NCBI RefSeq assembly: GCF_028463845.1
Contig: NZ_CP116805.1
Location: forward strand, 2,910,001-2,974,000
Length of the DNA stretch: 64,000 nucleotides
Direction of reading: 5' to 3'
Source: Gimibacter soli
GTDB lineage: Bacteria > Pseudomonadota > Alphaproteobacteria > Sphingomonadales > Kordiimonadaceae
Shown: positions 36,204 through 46,360 of the stretch, piece by piece
Layout: every line of letters starts with the position of its first letter
Numbering within the stretch: position 1 is the stretch's first letter
Translations under genes and position numbers: made by a program
The notes under the pieces: model-generated
What the model saw: only the letters and a program-made list of their open reading frames with translations
What the model was told of the DNA's origin: nothing
Database searches by the model: none

Positions 36204-37390
36204 CTATCGGCGGATCGGATTTTCAAACGGAACTGGCAGCCATCAAGCCATGGGCGGACCGCGCTGCCCCGATTGCGCCGGCTGAACGGCAGGCTCGGCT
36301 GGAGAAGGCCCGCACGCTGACCGAAAGCCTTGGCGCCGATGCCCTGCTTGTGCATGTCGGCACGGCGATGCGCTATTTCACCGGCCTGACGTGGGAGCCA
36401 AGCGAACGTCTGATTGCGCTGCTTTTGCCCGTTTCCGGCGAACCGCTGATCATCTGCCCGGCGTTCGAGGAAGGCTCGCTTTCCGCCGAGTTGCAAGTGA
36501 AGGCGAAGCTGCTGCTGTGGGAAGAACATGAGGCGCCGGTTACGCTGCTGGCCGGTGCACTTGCCAAGCTGGGTGTGCGCCGGTTGGCCGTCGACCCGCT
36601 CCTGTCCTTCGCGAACGGGGAAAAGCTGCGGGCAGCCCTGCCCGGCCTGCAGCTCCTTGACGGCGCACCTGCCATCGATGGCTGCCGCATGATCAAGTCA
36701 CCCGCCGAACTCGCGCTGATGCAGCAGGCAAAATCGATGACGCTGGAGGTTCATCGCCGCGCCGCCCGCATGCTGCAGCCCGGTATCACAACGACCGAAG
36801 TGAAGCGCTTCATCAACGAAGCCCACCGCGCCATCGGATCGGCGGGATCGACCTTCTGCATCGTCCAGTTCGGCCACGCCACCGCCTATCCGCACGGCCT
36901 GCCGGGCGAACAGGCGCTTGAAGAAGGTCAGCTGGTCCTGATCGACACCGGCTGCCGAGTCGAAGGTTATCATTCCGACATCACCCGCACCTATGGCTTC
37001 GGCAAGGTCAGTGCGGAGGAAGAAGCCATCTGGACACTGGAGAAGGAAGCCCAGCAGGCGGCGTTCGAGGCCGTGAAGCCCGGTGTAGCGTGCGAGGACG
37101 TGGATGCCGCCGCCCGCCGCGTGCTTGAAAAAGCAGGTCTCGGCCCCGATTACCGGCTGCCCGGCCTGCCGCACCGCACCGGCCACGGGATCGGCCTTGC
37201 GATCCACGAGCCCGCCTATCTGGTGCGGGGCGACAAGACACCGCTCGCCCCCGGCATGTGCTTCTCGAACGAGCCGATGATTGTGGTGCCGGCGCGTTTC
37301 GGTGTCCGGCTGGAAGATCATTTCCATGTCACCGAAACGGGTGCGAGCTGGTTCACCGGGCCGCAGCCAGCCATCGACACACCTGTTTAA
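36200..37390 (+). CDS. M24-family Xaa-Pro-type peptidase
   Basis: A 396-residue pita-bread metallopeptidase with an N-terminal creatinase-like domain (about 1-165). The metal ligands of the M24 core are in 'VLIDTGCRVEGYHSDITR' (two Asp), 'HRTGHGIGLAIHEPAY' (His), 'CFSNEPMIV' (Glu) and 'GVRLEDHFHVTE' (Glu). Enzymes of this type remove residues before or after proline. Coupling by ATGA to the dehydrogenase suggests that it releases proline or hydroxyproline from small peptides. No signal peptide is seen, so it is cytoplasmic. Confidence 0.92.
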   Translation: MTIGGSDFQTELAAIKPWADRAAPIAPAERQARLEKARTLTESLGADALLVHVGTAMRYFTGLTWEPSERLIALLLPVSGEPLIICPAFEEGSLSAELQVKAKLLLWEEHEAPVTLLAGALAKLGVRRLAVDPLLSFANGEKLRAALPGLQLLDGAPAIDGCRMIKSPAELALMQQAKSMTLEVHRRAARMLQPGITTTEVKRFINEAHRAIGSAGSTFCIVQFGHATAYPHGLPGEQALEEGQLVLIDTGCRVEGYHSDITRTYGFGKVSAEEEAIWTLEKEAQQAAFEAVKPGVACEDVDAAARRVLEKAGLGPDYRLPGLPHRTGHGIGLAIHEPAYLVRGDKTPLAPGMCFSNEPMIVVPARFGVRLEDHFHVTETGASWFTGPQPAIDTPV

Positions 37391-37417
37391 GCGAGAGATA
37401 CGAAGGGGGACGAAACG

Positions 37418-39226
37418 ATGATATCAAAACCGGCACTTCTGCTGCTGCTCGCAAGCGTGGCGATCGCCCCGCAAGCCGCCACCGCCGCCTTTGCGGGTGA
37501 CTGTGACTGTGCTTCTTCCAATGCTGCCGACACGCCAAGTGCTGCCGACAAGGCCTTCGAAAAGCTCTCGAACGACGAGTATGAGTGGCGAAAAACCCAG
37601 TTGCCGATCGGCGAAGACAGCCCCAATGGCAACCAGTTCCTGCTGCCCGATGTCAGCCGCGCCGCACAGGCAAAACGGCTGCAATATTGGGAAGACACTG
37701 CAGACACGCTGACCCACCTCGATACCGAACGCTTGTCCCCCGCAAACCTCGTGAACCTTGAAGTTTACAAGGCGCAGATCGATACCCTGATCGCCGCGCA
37801 GAAGTTCCGCGACTATGAAAAGCCGCTGAATTCCGACAGCAGCTTCTGGGGTGATCTTGTCGGCTATGCCCGCGAAAGCATACGCACCGAGGAAGAAGCC
37901 GAGCGCTATATCGCCATGCTGAACGGCATCCCGGCCCATTTCGCGGACCAGATTGCCAACATGCGTATCGGCCTCGAACGGGGCTTCACGCCGCCTAAAA
38001 TCACCCTTGTCGGGCGGGACTCGGCGGTGCGGAGCGTGGTGGAGGCAAAATCCCCCACCGATGTCGCCTATTATGCGCCTTTCAAGGAACTCCCCTCCTC
38101 CATCCCGGCCGACCGGGCAAAGGCACTGCAGGCCGAGGCCGAGGCCGCAATCCGCGACAAGGTACTGCCGGCGTACCGCACGCTTCTGGCTTTCCTGAAT
38201 GACGAATATTTCCCCGGCGCCCGTGACGGGCTTGCCGCCTATGGCCTGCCGGACGGCAAAGCCTATTACCGGTCCAAAATCCGCGAATTTGTGACGCTGG
38301 ACCTGACGCCCGAGGCCATCCACCAGACCGGCCTTGATGAAATCGCCCGCCTGCGCCAGCGCATGGATGCAGTGATGAAGGAAGTGAAATTCGAGGGCGA
38401 TCTGCCGGCTTTCCTCACCTTCCTGCGCACCGATCCGCAGTTTTATGCCAAGACACCGCAGGAACTGCTGAACCGCGCAGCGTGGATCGCCAAAACGTTC
38501 GATGCCAAGGCCGACGATTATTTCGGCCGCATGCCGCGCCGCCGGTTTGCCATCAAGCCGGTGCCGGACGACATCGCGCCCTTCTACACCGGCGGGCGCG
38601 GCGGCCCCGGCATCTATCTCGTCAACACCTACAATCTGCCAGCCCGGCCGCTCTATTCGCTGGTGGCCCTCACCCTTCATGAAAGTGCGCCGGGGCATGC
38701 CATGCAGATGCCGCTCGCCGGCGAAAATACCACCCTGCCCGCCTTCCGGCGCGACACCTATATCTCCGCTTACGGCGAGGGATGGGCGCTTTATAGCGAG
38801 GCGCTGGGTGAAGAAATGGGCATGTATGAAACGCCGTGGGATATCTTCGGCATGCTGAGCTATCAGGCGTGGCGCGCCTCACGCCTTGTGGTGGACACGG
38901 GCGTCCACGCCTTCGGCTGGAGCCGCGAACAGGCCCAACAATATCTGCGCGACAACACCGCCCTTGCCGAGCATGAGATCGTGACCGAGGTCGACCGCTA
39001 TATCGCGTGGCCGGGTCAGGCGCTCAGTTATTATCTGGGTGAACTGCATATCATCGCGGCCCGCAAACGGGCGGAAGAAGCACTGGGGCCGAAGTTCGAC
39101 CTGCGTGCCTTCCATGATGCCGTGCTGGAGCTGGGCTCGGTGCCGTTGCCGGTGATCGACCAGCGGATCGACCGCCTGATCAGGGAAGGCGGCAAAGGCC
39201 CCTATAGCGAGGCCGTTGCCCCCTGA
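37418..39226 (+). CDS. secreted DUF885-family putative metallopeptidase
   Basis: A 602-residue protein with a Sec signal peptide (about residues 5-26) and a DUF885 body. Near the C-terminus lie 'LTLHESAPGHAMQM', containing a HExxxGH-like zinc motif, and 'ISAYGEGWALYSEALGEEMG', supplying a further Glu ligand. This arrangement resembles M32/M2-like gluzincins. It probably acts on peptides in the periplasm; the specificity is unknown. It is 27 bp after the M24 gene in the same direction, which makes it the last member of the island. Its stop abuts that of the convergent thyA with no gap. Confidence 0.9.
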   Translation: MISKPALLLLLASVAIAPQAATAAFAGDCDCASSNAADTPSAADKAFEKLSNDEYEWRKTQLPIGEDSPNGNQFLLPDVSRAAQAKRLQYWEDTADTLTHLDTERLSPANLVNLEVYKAQIDTLIAAQKFRDYEKPLNSDSSFWGDLVGYARESIRTEEEAERYIAMLNGIPAHFADQIANMRIGLERGFTPPKITLVGRDSAVRSVVEAKSPTDVAYYAPFKELPSSIPADRAKALQAEAEAAIRDKVLPAYRTLLAFLNDEYFPGARDGLAAYGLPDGKAYYRSKIREFVTLDLTPEAIHQTGLDEIARLRQRMDAVMKEVKFEGDLPAFLTFLRTDPQFYAKTPQELLNRAAWIAKTFDAKADDYFGRMPRRRFAIKPVPDDIAPFYTGGRGGPGIYLVNTYNLPARPLYSLVALTLHESAPGHAMQMPLAGENTTLPAFRRDTYISAYGEGWALYSEALGEEMGMYETPWDIFGMLSYQAWRASRLVVDTGVHAFGWSREQAQQYLRDNTALAEHEIVTEVDRYIAWPGQALSYYLGELHIIAARKRAEEALGPKFDLRAFHDAVLELGSVPLPVIDQRIDRLIREGGKGPYSEAVAP

Positions 39227-40219
39227 TCAGACAGCCATGGGGGCTGTCAGCGGTGCGTGATGCTGGTAGCCCTCAAGCTGGAAATCGCCGGGCTCGACCT
39301 TTTCAAGCCATTCGGGCTCGTATTTGCCGGTGACGGCATAGTCGGGAATGCGGTCCGACAGGACAAGCTGCGGCGCGGGGAACGGCTCGCGCCGCAATTG
39401 TTCCTGCAGCATGTCCACATGGTTTTCATAGATATGCGCGTCACCGATGAAATAGGTGAACCAGCGCGGCTTGTAGCCTGTCAACCGCCCAACAAGATGC
39501 AGGAGCGCCGCTCCTTCGGTCAGGTTGAAGGGCGTGCCGAGGCCAACATCGTTCGAGCGGATATAAAGGCACAGAGAAATCTCGCCCTTCGCCTGATTGA
39601 CGAGAAACTGATACAGCAGGTGACACGGCGGCAAGGCCATTTCCTCAAGCTGCGCCCAGTTCCAGCCATGGAACAGGATGCGGCGGCTGCCGGGATCTTC
39701 CATGATCGTATCAAGGCATTGCCGCAGCTGGTCGATCGCCTTGTAAAGAAGCACGCGCGGGCCACCTTGGGGTGCTGACGGGTCCTCCACCACACCGATC
39801 CGCGTGTAACCGCGTTTCAGGGCATCGGCAATCTGCGCCTCGCCTTTGGCGTCCGCCGGATCGATCAGCTTGTAAGCCGGCCAGTCGCGCCACTGCACGC
39901 CGTAAACGGGGCCCAGATCGTCTTCCCGAAGCCTGTAGGGGTTAGCCAGCCAGTGGGCATTCTCGTTGGCATTCTGGTCCCAGACCTTGCAGCCGAGCGC
40001 GCGGAAATCAGCGGCACTCCGGTGCGCACGCATGAAACCGACCATTTCGCCAATCGCCGACTTGAAGGCGAGCCGCTTGGTTGTCACTGCCGGGAAGCCT
40101 TCCTGCAGGTCGAACTTCATCATCGCACCGGGGATGCTGAGCGTGCGAATACCCGTGCGGTTGGCCTGCCAGGAGCCGTTATCGAAGATTTCGCGAACGA
40201 GGTTCAGATACTGGTGCAT
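39227..40219 (-). CDS. thyA: thymidylate synthase with internal insertion
   Basis: A 330-residue ThyA, about 65 residues longer than the E. coli enzyme. The catalytic site '[14 protein letters not shown]' is intact, as are '[15 protein letters not shown]', '[18 protein letters not shown]', '[12 protein letters not shown]' and '[11 protein letters not shown]'. The extra residues fall mainly between QWRDWP and the IDQL segment (about residues 112-160, '[18 protein letters not shown]...'). This is the small-domain region where other long ThyAs also vary. It makes dTMP from dUMP using methylene-THF. A 16-bp palindrome lies 25 bp before the ATG. Confidence 0.95.
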   Translation of the reverse strand: MHQYLNLVREIFDNGSWQANRTGIRTLSIPGAMMKFDLQEGFPAVTTKRLAFKSAIGEMVGFMRAHRSAADFRALGCKVWDQNANENAHWLANPYRLREDDLGPVYGVQWRDWPAYKLIDPADAKGEAQIADALKRGYTRIGVVEDPSAPQGGPRVLLYKAIDQLRQCLDTIMEDPGSRRILFHGWNWAQLEEMALPPCHLLYQFLVNQAKGEISLCLYIRSNDVGLGTPFNLTEGAALLHLVGRLTGYKPRWFTYFIGDAHIYENHVDMLQEQLRREPFPAPQLVLSDRIPDYAVTGKYEPEWLEKVEPGDFQLEGYQHHAPLTAPMAV

Positions 40220-40244
40220 ACATATCCTTCAGGCCGGAGGGTCC

Positions 40245-40260
40245 GCCTATTCGAATAGGC
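40245..40260. promoter_or_regulatory. 16-bp perfect palindrome upstream of thyA
   Basis: GCCTATTCGAATAGGC is perfectly self-complementary and lies 26-41 bp before the thyA start codon. It could be a repressor site or an mRNA hairpin in the leader. No candidate regulator is nearby. Confidence 0.45.
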
Positions 40261-40346
40261 ACCTTGGCACGACAATTCAAGCCTGACCATCGCCGGCGAT
40301 GCCCACGCGGCATTCTTTGGGGAATGGAGAGACAGAACCCCAGAGA

Positions 40347-40369
40347 CCGCCCGGGATCATGCCGGGCGG
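40347..40369 (-). terminator. stem-loop downstream of the 197-residue membrane protein gene
   Basis: A perfect 8-bp stem, CCGCCCGG/CCGGGCGG, with a 7-base loop, 26 bp after the stop on the minus strand. The following stretch is T-containing but not a continuous T-run, so termination efficiency is uncertain. Confidence 0.55.
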
Positions 40370-40394
40370 CAGGTTCAATGCCTTGTCGCCTCGC

Positions 40395-40988
40395 TCAGGC
40401 CGAGAAGGCGGGGCCGTGCAGGTGCAGGTCGCGCGCCCGGTGGCGGGCAAGGATCTGCATTGCCTTGGCTTCCTGCTCGCGGCTGCCGATCCGCACCCAC
40501 AACAGAAGCCCGCCAATGGCCTGCTCAAGCGCCATCCGGCCCTGCATGCGGCGGAACAGTTTCAGCGAGAAATAGCCGCCGCCAATGGCGCCGATAGCGC
40601 CCATGAAGACGACGAGCCCCACCGTTTCCCATGTCCCGATGCCCTGCGATACGGCAAGGCCTACGCCCACCAGCACCAGCACATAGAAGGGGATCAGCAC
40701 GAGCACGAGAAGCGCACTCGAACGGCTGTCCTTGTCGATATAGGCTTCGCGCGGCACCGTGGCATCGTCCTCCAGCTCCTTCACGCTTTTCACCTCATGG
40801 CGAAGGGCTGCAGTGATTTCATCGGGGCTTGCAGGGCGCGACATGGCGGCGTTTGAAAAGCCGTGGCTTTCCAGTTCGTCCACCGCTTCCTGCATATCGG
40901 TTTCGCTGTCGAATACGGCAACCGCCTCACGAAGGTTGCCGCGTGGCCCGCGACGTGCGGTCCAGTCCCAGTGTTCGAGTTCGGCCAT
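40395..40988 (-). CDS. two-TM membrane protein with general-stress-protein-like N-terminus
   Basis: A 197-residue protein. The N-terminal soluble part ('REAVAVFDSETDMQEAVDELESHGFSNAAMS', about 20-50) resembles the small alpha/beta domain of YflT/GspM-like stress proteins. Two membrane helices follow (about 90-112 and 120-142), then an amphipathic basic tail with 'AKAMQILARHRARDLHLHG'. A strong AAAGGAGG precedes the ATG. Family membership of the first domain is by resemblance only, and the function is unknown. It is alone on its strand between thyA and the MHYT protein. Confidence 0.75.
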   Translation of the reverse strand: MAELEHWDWTARRGPRGNLREAVAVFDSETDMQEAVDELESHGFSNAAMSRPASPDEITAALRHEVKSVKELEDDATVPREAYIDKDSRSSALLVLVLIPFYVLVLVGVGLAVSQGIGTWETVGLVVFMGAIGAIGGGYFSLKLFRRMQGRMALEQAIGGLLLWVRIGSREQEAKAMQILARHRARDLHLHGPAFSA

Positions 40989-41069
40989 GATAGTCCTCCT
41001 TTCCGCCCTCGTTCCACCGGCACATTATGCCACAACGAGCGCGGAAAGCCGATCACATCCGGCGGAGGA

Positions 41070-43469
41070 TCAGGACTTGGGGGCTGCCGATGCCTTCACG
41101 AAGGGATCAAGGAAATCGAGAACAGCAGGCTCGGGCAGCGGCCGCGAGAAATAGAAGCCCTGCAGTTCGTCGCACTCCAGACGGTCCAGGAGGGCAGCTT
41201 GTGCTTCCGTTTCAACGCCTTCGGCCACCACGCGCATGCTCAGGCTGTGGCCCATGGCAACAACGGCCCGTACGATCGAGGCTTTCTGGTCCGAGGTTTC
41301 CACATCCGTCACAAACACCCGGTCGATCTTCAGCTTGTCGAACGGGAAGCTTTGCAGATAGCCGAGCGAGCTGTATCCCGTGCCGAAGTCGTCCATCGCG
41401 ATCTTCACGCCAAGCTCGCGAAGCTGGTTGAGGGTGGACAGCACCTCGTCCCGGTTTTCGATAAGGGTCGATTCGGTGATTTCAAGCTCGAGTCGCGATC
41501 CCGGCAAGCCGGTGTTCTTCAGGATTCGCTGCACAAGGCCCACAAGCCCCGGCCGCTTGAACTGCACCGGCGACAGATTGACCGAAACGTTGATCGGCAG
41601 CGGCCATGACGCCGCCGTGCGGCAGGCCGCTTCCATGACAAGCTCACCGATCTGGATGATGAGACCAGCCGATTCCGCCACCGGAATGAATTCGGCGGGT
41701 GAAACCGGGCCAAGCTCTTCGTCGGTCCAGCGGACAAGCGCTTCGAAGCTTTTCGGATAATGGGTTTCGCTGTCCACAAGCGGCTGGAAATGCACGGACA
41801 TTTCCTTGTTCTTCACCGCATGGCGCAGGCGGCCTTCAAGGCGGCGGCGATGTTCCAGTTCCTGGTCCATCGCAGCTTCAAAGAAACGCAGCGTGCCGCG
41901 CCCGTCGGCTTTCGCCCGGTACATGGCGGTTTCGGCGTTACGCAGCAGGGCCTCGGGGTCTTCGCCGTCGCTCGGGAAAACCGCGATACCAACCGACGCC
42001 CCGGTATAAACGAACGTGCCTTCCATCTCGACCGGCTGCTGGACCTGCTGAACGATACGCGTGCCAAGGACGGCAGCATCCACCGGCTGGTAATTGGACG
42101 ACTGCAGGATGGCAAACTGGTCGCCGCCAAGCCGCGCCACAACGTCCGAATCCCGCACGCCTTCGGTCAGGCGCTTGGCGATATGCTGCAGAAGCGTGTT
42201 GCCGGCGTCGTGGCCGTAAAGGTCGTTCACACCCTTGAAGCCATCAAGGTTGATGACAAACACGGCGAACTTCTCATCGCCGCGGCGCGCCTTGCCGACG
42301 AACTTCTCTGCCAGTTCCACGAACAGACGACGGTTCGGCAGGTCGGTCAGCATGTCATGAAGGGCAAGGTGCGAAATCTGCTGCTCGGCCTCGATACGGG
42401 CCGAAATATCGCGGATCGCGACAAGGCCGGAGCTCGCGTCGCCAGCCTCTTCAAGCTTGCGCAGGCGAATTTCGACGGGCAGTGACGGGCCATCATCGCG
42501 GCGCAAGGTCGCCAGATCGATGGCCTTTGCCGTGCTGCCATCCGGCCCGAACAGGCGAACGCCGCCGGGCACAAGGATCAGGTCATCAAGGACCCGGCCG
42601 GTCAGCATGGAGCGATCTGAAGCACCGACCATCGAGACTGCGGCCTGATTGGCATCCACGATACGGCCGCTGCGATGCACGAACAGGGCTTCGAAGGCAC
42701 TGTCGGCAAGGGTGCGGAACCGGCTGGCTTCCACCGCGAGCTTGCGGCTGACCTGACGACTGACCAGAAGCGAAACCATCACGGCAATCAGCAGGATGGC
42801 TGCGAAGGATGCAATCACGCCGGCAAGCCAGGCGCGCGACACACCGGAATGGTCAAAATCGGCAACGGCACCAAGCGACAGTTCAATACTGCCCATGCCG
42901 GTGAAATGCAGCGCGACGACCATGGCAACAAGGCCTGCGGTGCCAAGGCGCTGGCGCATGATGGCTTCCGACTTGAAAGCCGTATCGAAAGCAAGGGCAC
43001 CCAGGAGGATGCTGAGAAGGATCGAGGCCAGCACCAGATCGGAAGCAAGGCGGAAGCTGCCCGGCAGTTCGATCGCCGCAATCCCGACATAGTGAAGCGC
43101 GCTGACGCCGCTACCAACGAGCGCACCCGCTGCCAAAATCATGGCGCGATGCTTGCGGTACCGGAATGCGGCATGGAAGCCTGCCGTGATCACAGCAATG
43201 CCCACCACAAGCGACAGGATCGTCGGCGCAATATCGAAATAGACGGGAAGCTCCGTCTGGTAGGCGAGCATGGCAACGAAGTGCGTACACCAGACGCTGA
43301 CGCCGGCGGTAATGCCGGTCAGCCACGGCCAGCGATTATGGCGCTTCTCGCGCAGGGATGCAGCGGCAAGGCTCATCGTTACCGCGAGCCCGAAGACACA
43401 GATCACTGCGGCCAGCACCACCAGCCACGGGTCGTGCTCATACACCAGACAGCTATAGACTCGCCACAT
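41070..43469 (-). CDS. MHYT-PAS-GGDEF-EAL cyclic-di-GMP protein, predicted phosphodiesterase
   Basis: An about 799-residue integral-membrane protein. Seven helices (residues ~15-235) carry three MHYT-type motifs ('CTHFVAM', 'LHYVGI', 'LHFTGM') thought to bind copper or gas ligands. A PAS domain follows, then GGDEF, then EAL. The GGDEF signature is altered to 'RLGGDQFAI', so cyclase activity is doubtful. The EAL domain keeps 'FEALVRW', 'NVSVNLS', 'LELEITES', 'AMDDFGTGYSSL', 'KIDRVF' and 'VAEGVETEAQ', so hydrolysis of c-di-GMP is expected. The start at 43469 is preceded by GGGGGA; a TTG 18 bases upstream is also possible. Confidence 0.92.
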   Translation of the reverse strand: MWRVYSCLVYEHDPWLVVLAAVICVFGLAVTMSLAAASLREKRHNRWPWLTGITAGVSVWCTHFVAMLAYQTELPVYFDIAPTILSLVVGIAVITAGFHAAFRYRKHRAMILAAGALVGSGVSALHYVGIAAIELPGSFRLASDLVLASILLSILLGALAFDTAFKSEAIMRQRLGTAGLVAMVVALHFTGMGSIELSLGAVADFDHSGVSRAWLAGVIASFAAILLIAVMVSLLVSRQVSRKLAVEASRFRTLADSAFEALFVHRSGRIVDANQAAVSMVGASDRSMLTGRVLDDLILVPGGVRLFGPDGSTAKAIDLATLRRDDGPSLPVEIRLRKLEEAGDASSGLVAIRDISARIEAEQQISHLALHDMLTDLPNRRLFVELAEKFVGKARRGDEKFAVFVINLDGFKGVNDLYGHDAGNTLLQHIAKRLTEGVRDSDVVARLGGDQFAILQSSNYQPVDAAVLGTRIVQQVQQPVEMEGTFVYTGASVGIAVFPSDGEDPEALLRNAETAMYRAKADGRGTLRFFEAAMDQELEHRRRLEGRLRHAVKNKEMSVHFQPLVDSETHYPKSFEALVRWTDEELGPVSPAEFIPVAESAGLIIQIGELVMEAACRTAASWPLPINVSVNLSPVQFKRPGLVGLVQRILKNTGLPGSRLELEITESTLIENRDEVLSTLNQLRELGVKIAMDDFGTGYSSLGYLQSFPFDKLKIDRVFVTDVETSDQKASIVRAVVAMGHSLSMRVVAEGVETEAQAALLDRLECDELQGFYFSRPLPEPAVLDFLDPFVKASAAPKS

Positions 43470-43660
43470 CCGGAACCAGTCCCCCAATCGTTTCGCGGTC
43501 GCCTGCCTGTTTCCTGGCGGCAGACATTCTCATACCCGCGAATGCATACGTGCCACACTCTTAACAATTGCTGCCCGCGACGCAATTGTTTCTTGGCCTT
43601 GGGTCATGATTTGATGCGGATGACAACGTTTTCAGAAACACCCCTTCGGCATACGGGGCT

Positions 43661-43688
43661 TTCAATTCGCAAGCACCTCACCTATATG
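43661..43688 (+). promoter_or_regulatory. candidate promoter of ssrA
   Basis: TTCAAT (43661-43666) and TATATG (43683-43688) are separated by 16 bp. They sit just before the first structured part of the tmRNA gene, giving a predicted start near 43695. The match is moderate, but the position is right for a stable-RNA gene. Confidence 0.45.
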
Positions 43689-43694
43689 TAGCGT

Positions 43695-44034
43695 GCTGGC
43701 TTGCCAGCTATGGCGATAAACGGCGCACTTAGTAGGTTTTGCGGACCCGGGGGCGGTACCCGGCGCCTCCACCAGGAGGAGTTCTCACAGCGTTTTTTCC
43801 CGTGCAGGCGGGGACTTCTGCTGATGGGGGCGAAATAGGATCGACGTGGATTGAAGGGTGTTTTGCTTTTCGCTCGGGATGGTACCGCCGTGATGGGCCA
43901 AACTTGATAAATGCCAACGACAACGACGTCGAGTTCGCTCTGGCTGCGTAAGCAGCTCGCGTGAACTGCATTTAAATTCCGGGGGGTTGACGCCTCGCGG
44001 TGGGGTCTGGTCCACCTAGCAACAGAACGGACCA
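43695..44034 (+). ncRNA. ssrA: circularly permuted (two-piece) tmRNA
   Basis: The tRNA-like ends are in reversed order. The T-arm (CCGGG-GGCGGTA-CCCGG) with the 3' acceptor strand CGCCTCC and encoded ACCA comes first (to 43774). The 5' acceptor strand GGGGGCG begins only at 43826, followed by 'GAAATAGGATCGACG', the conserved D-analogue. The two strands pair over 7 bp with one G-U. The mRNA-like part then encodes a tag beginning at GCC 43913. This is the alphaproteobacterial two-piece layout, in which the ~50-nt spacer (43775-43825) is removed. Outer ends are approximate. The RNA rescues stalled ribosomes and tags products for proteolysis. Confidence 0.93.
43913..43951 (+). other. tmRNA tag-peptide reading frame
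   Basis: From the predicted resume codon GCC the frame reads ANDNDVEFALAA and stops at TAA (43949-43951). The ALAA end is the degron read by ClpXP, and AND is the usual start of such tags, where the SspB adaptor binds. The exact resume codon is inferred by comparison with the Caulobacter tag. Confidence 0.88.
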
Positions 44035-44165
44035 CTTTCCTCTTTTCCCGAAGGTGTGACTTTATCCTTCACCCCTTCCCGCGCATTGACTATAAAGGCG
44101 CCAGATGTGCCCCTTCGAGGGGCCGAAGCCTGATATCTATTCTGCCTGTGAAGGACCGCTTCCCC

Positions 44166-44690
44166 ATGAGCGAAAACCATATCGACTATGATGCCAAAGT
44201 CCAGGAAGCCCTGCGCGGGGTTGTGCGCTCGGTGCTTGAGGACACGGCTGTGGAAGGCCTGCAGGGCGACCATCATTTCTATATCGCGTTCAAGAGCCAG
44301 GCGCCGGGCGTGGATATCCCCGCCCACCTGAAAAGCCGGTTTCCGGACGAGATGACCATCGTGCTGCAGCACAAATTCTGGGGCCTGAAGGTGTATGAAG
44401 ACCGGTTCGAGGTCGGCCTGTCCTTCAACCAGCGCCCCGAACATCTGGTGATCCCCTTCTCCGCCATCGTCGGCTTTGTGGACCCGAGCGTGCAGTTTGC
44501 CCTGCAGTTCCACGATCACGGCGACGACGGGGCCGACCTCGATATTCTGGAAGAATATGACGAGGACGAACTGGAAGCGGATTCCGACGACGATACGAAG
44601 GAAGCGGAAGCCGAGGCCTACGCGCCTGCGGCCCCGGCGGGCGAGCCCGGCGACAATGTCGTCACGCTGGATGCCTTCCGCAAGAAATAA
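44166..44690 (+). CDS. sspB: SspB-alpha-type ClpXP adaptor for ssrA-tagged proteins
   Basis: A 174-residue protein of the alphaproteobacterial SspB family. The substrate-binding fold spans about residues 1-115 ('YIAFKSQAPGVDIPAHL', 'MTIVLQHKFWGLKVYEDRFEVGLSF', 'LVIPFSAIVGFVDPSVQFALQF'). A long acidic, disordered linker follows, and the C-terminal 'NVVTLDAFRKK' is the ClpX-tethering motif. It delivers tmRNA-tagged proteins to ClpXP. The start at 44166 has AAGGA about 10 bases upstream. It lies 130 bp after ssrA, and a GCCCC-TTCGA-GGGGC hairpin (44109-44123) sits in its leader. Confidence 0.93.
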   Translation: MSENHIDYDAKVQEALRGVVRSVLEDTAVEGLQGDHHFYIAFKSQAPGVDIPAHLKSRFPDEMTIVLQHKFWGLKVYEDRFEVGLSFNQRPEHLVIPFSAIVGFVDPSVQFALQFHDHGDDGADLDILEEYDEDELEADSDDDTKEAEAEAYAPAAPAGEPGDNVVTLDAFRKK

Positions 44691-44747
44691 CCCCTACCCC
44701 GGAGCGCACCCAGATGAGTGCGCTCTTTTCCTATGTGAGACGTTCCC

Positions 44748-46358
<1,611 letters not shown>

Positions 46359-46360
46359 GG

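Noticed and set aside
40329-40341. 13-base word GAGACAGAACCCC shared with 57166-57178
   Set aside because: Many 13-base matches are expected by chance in 64 kb, and the flanks do not align.
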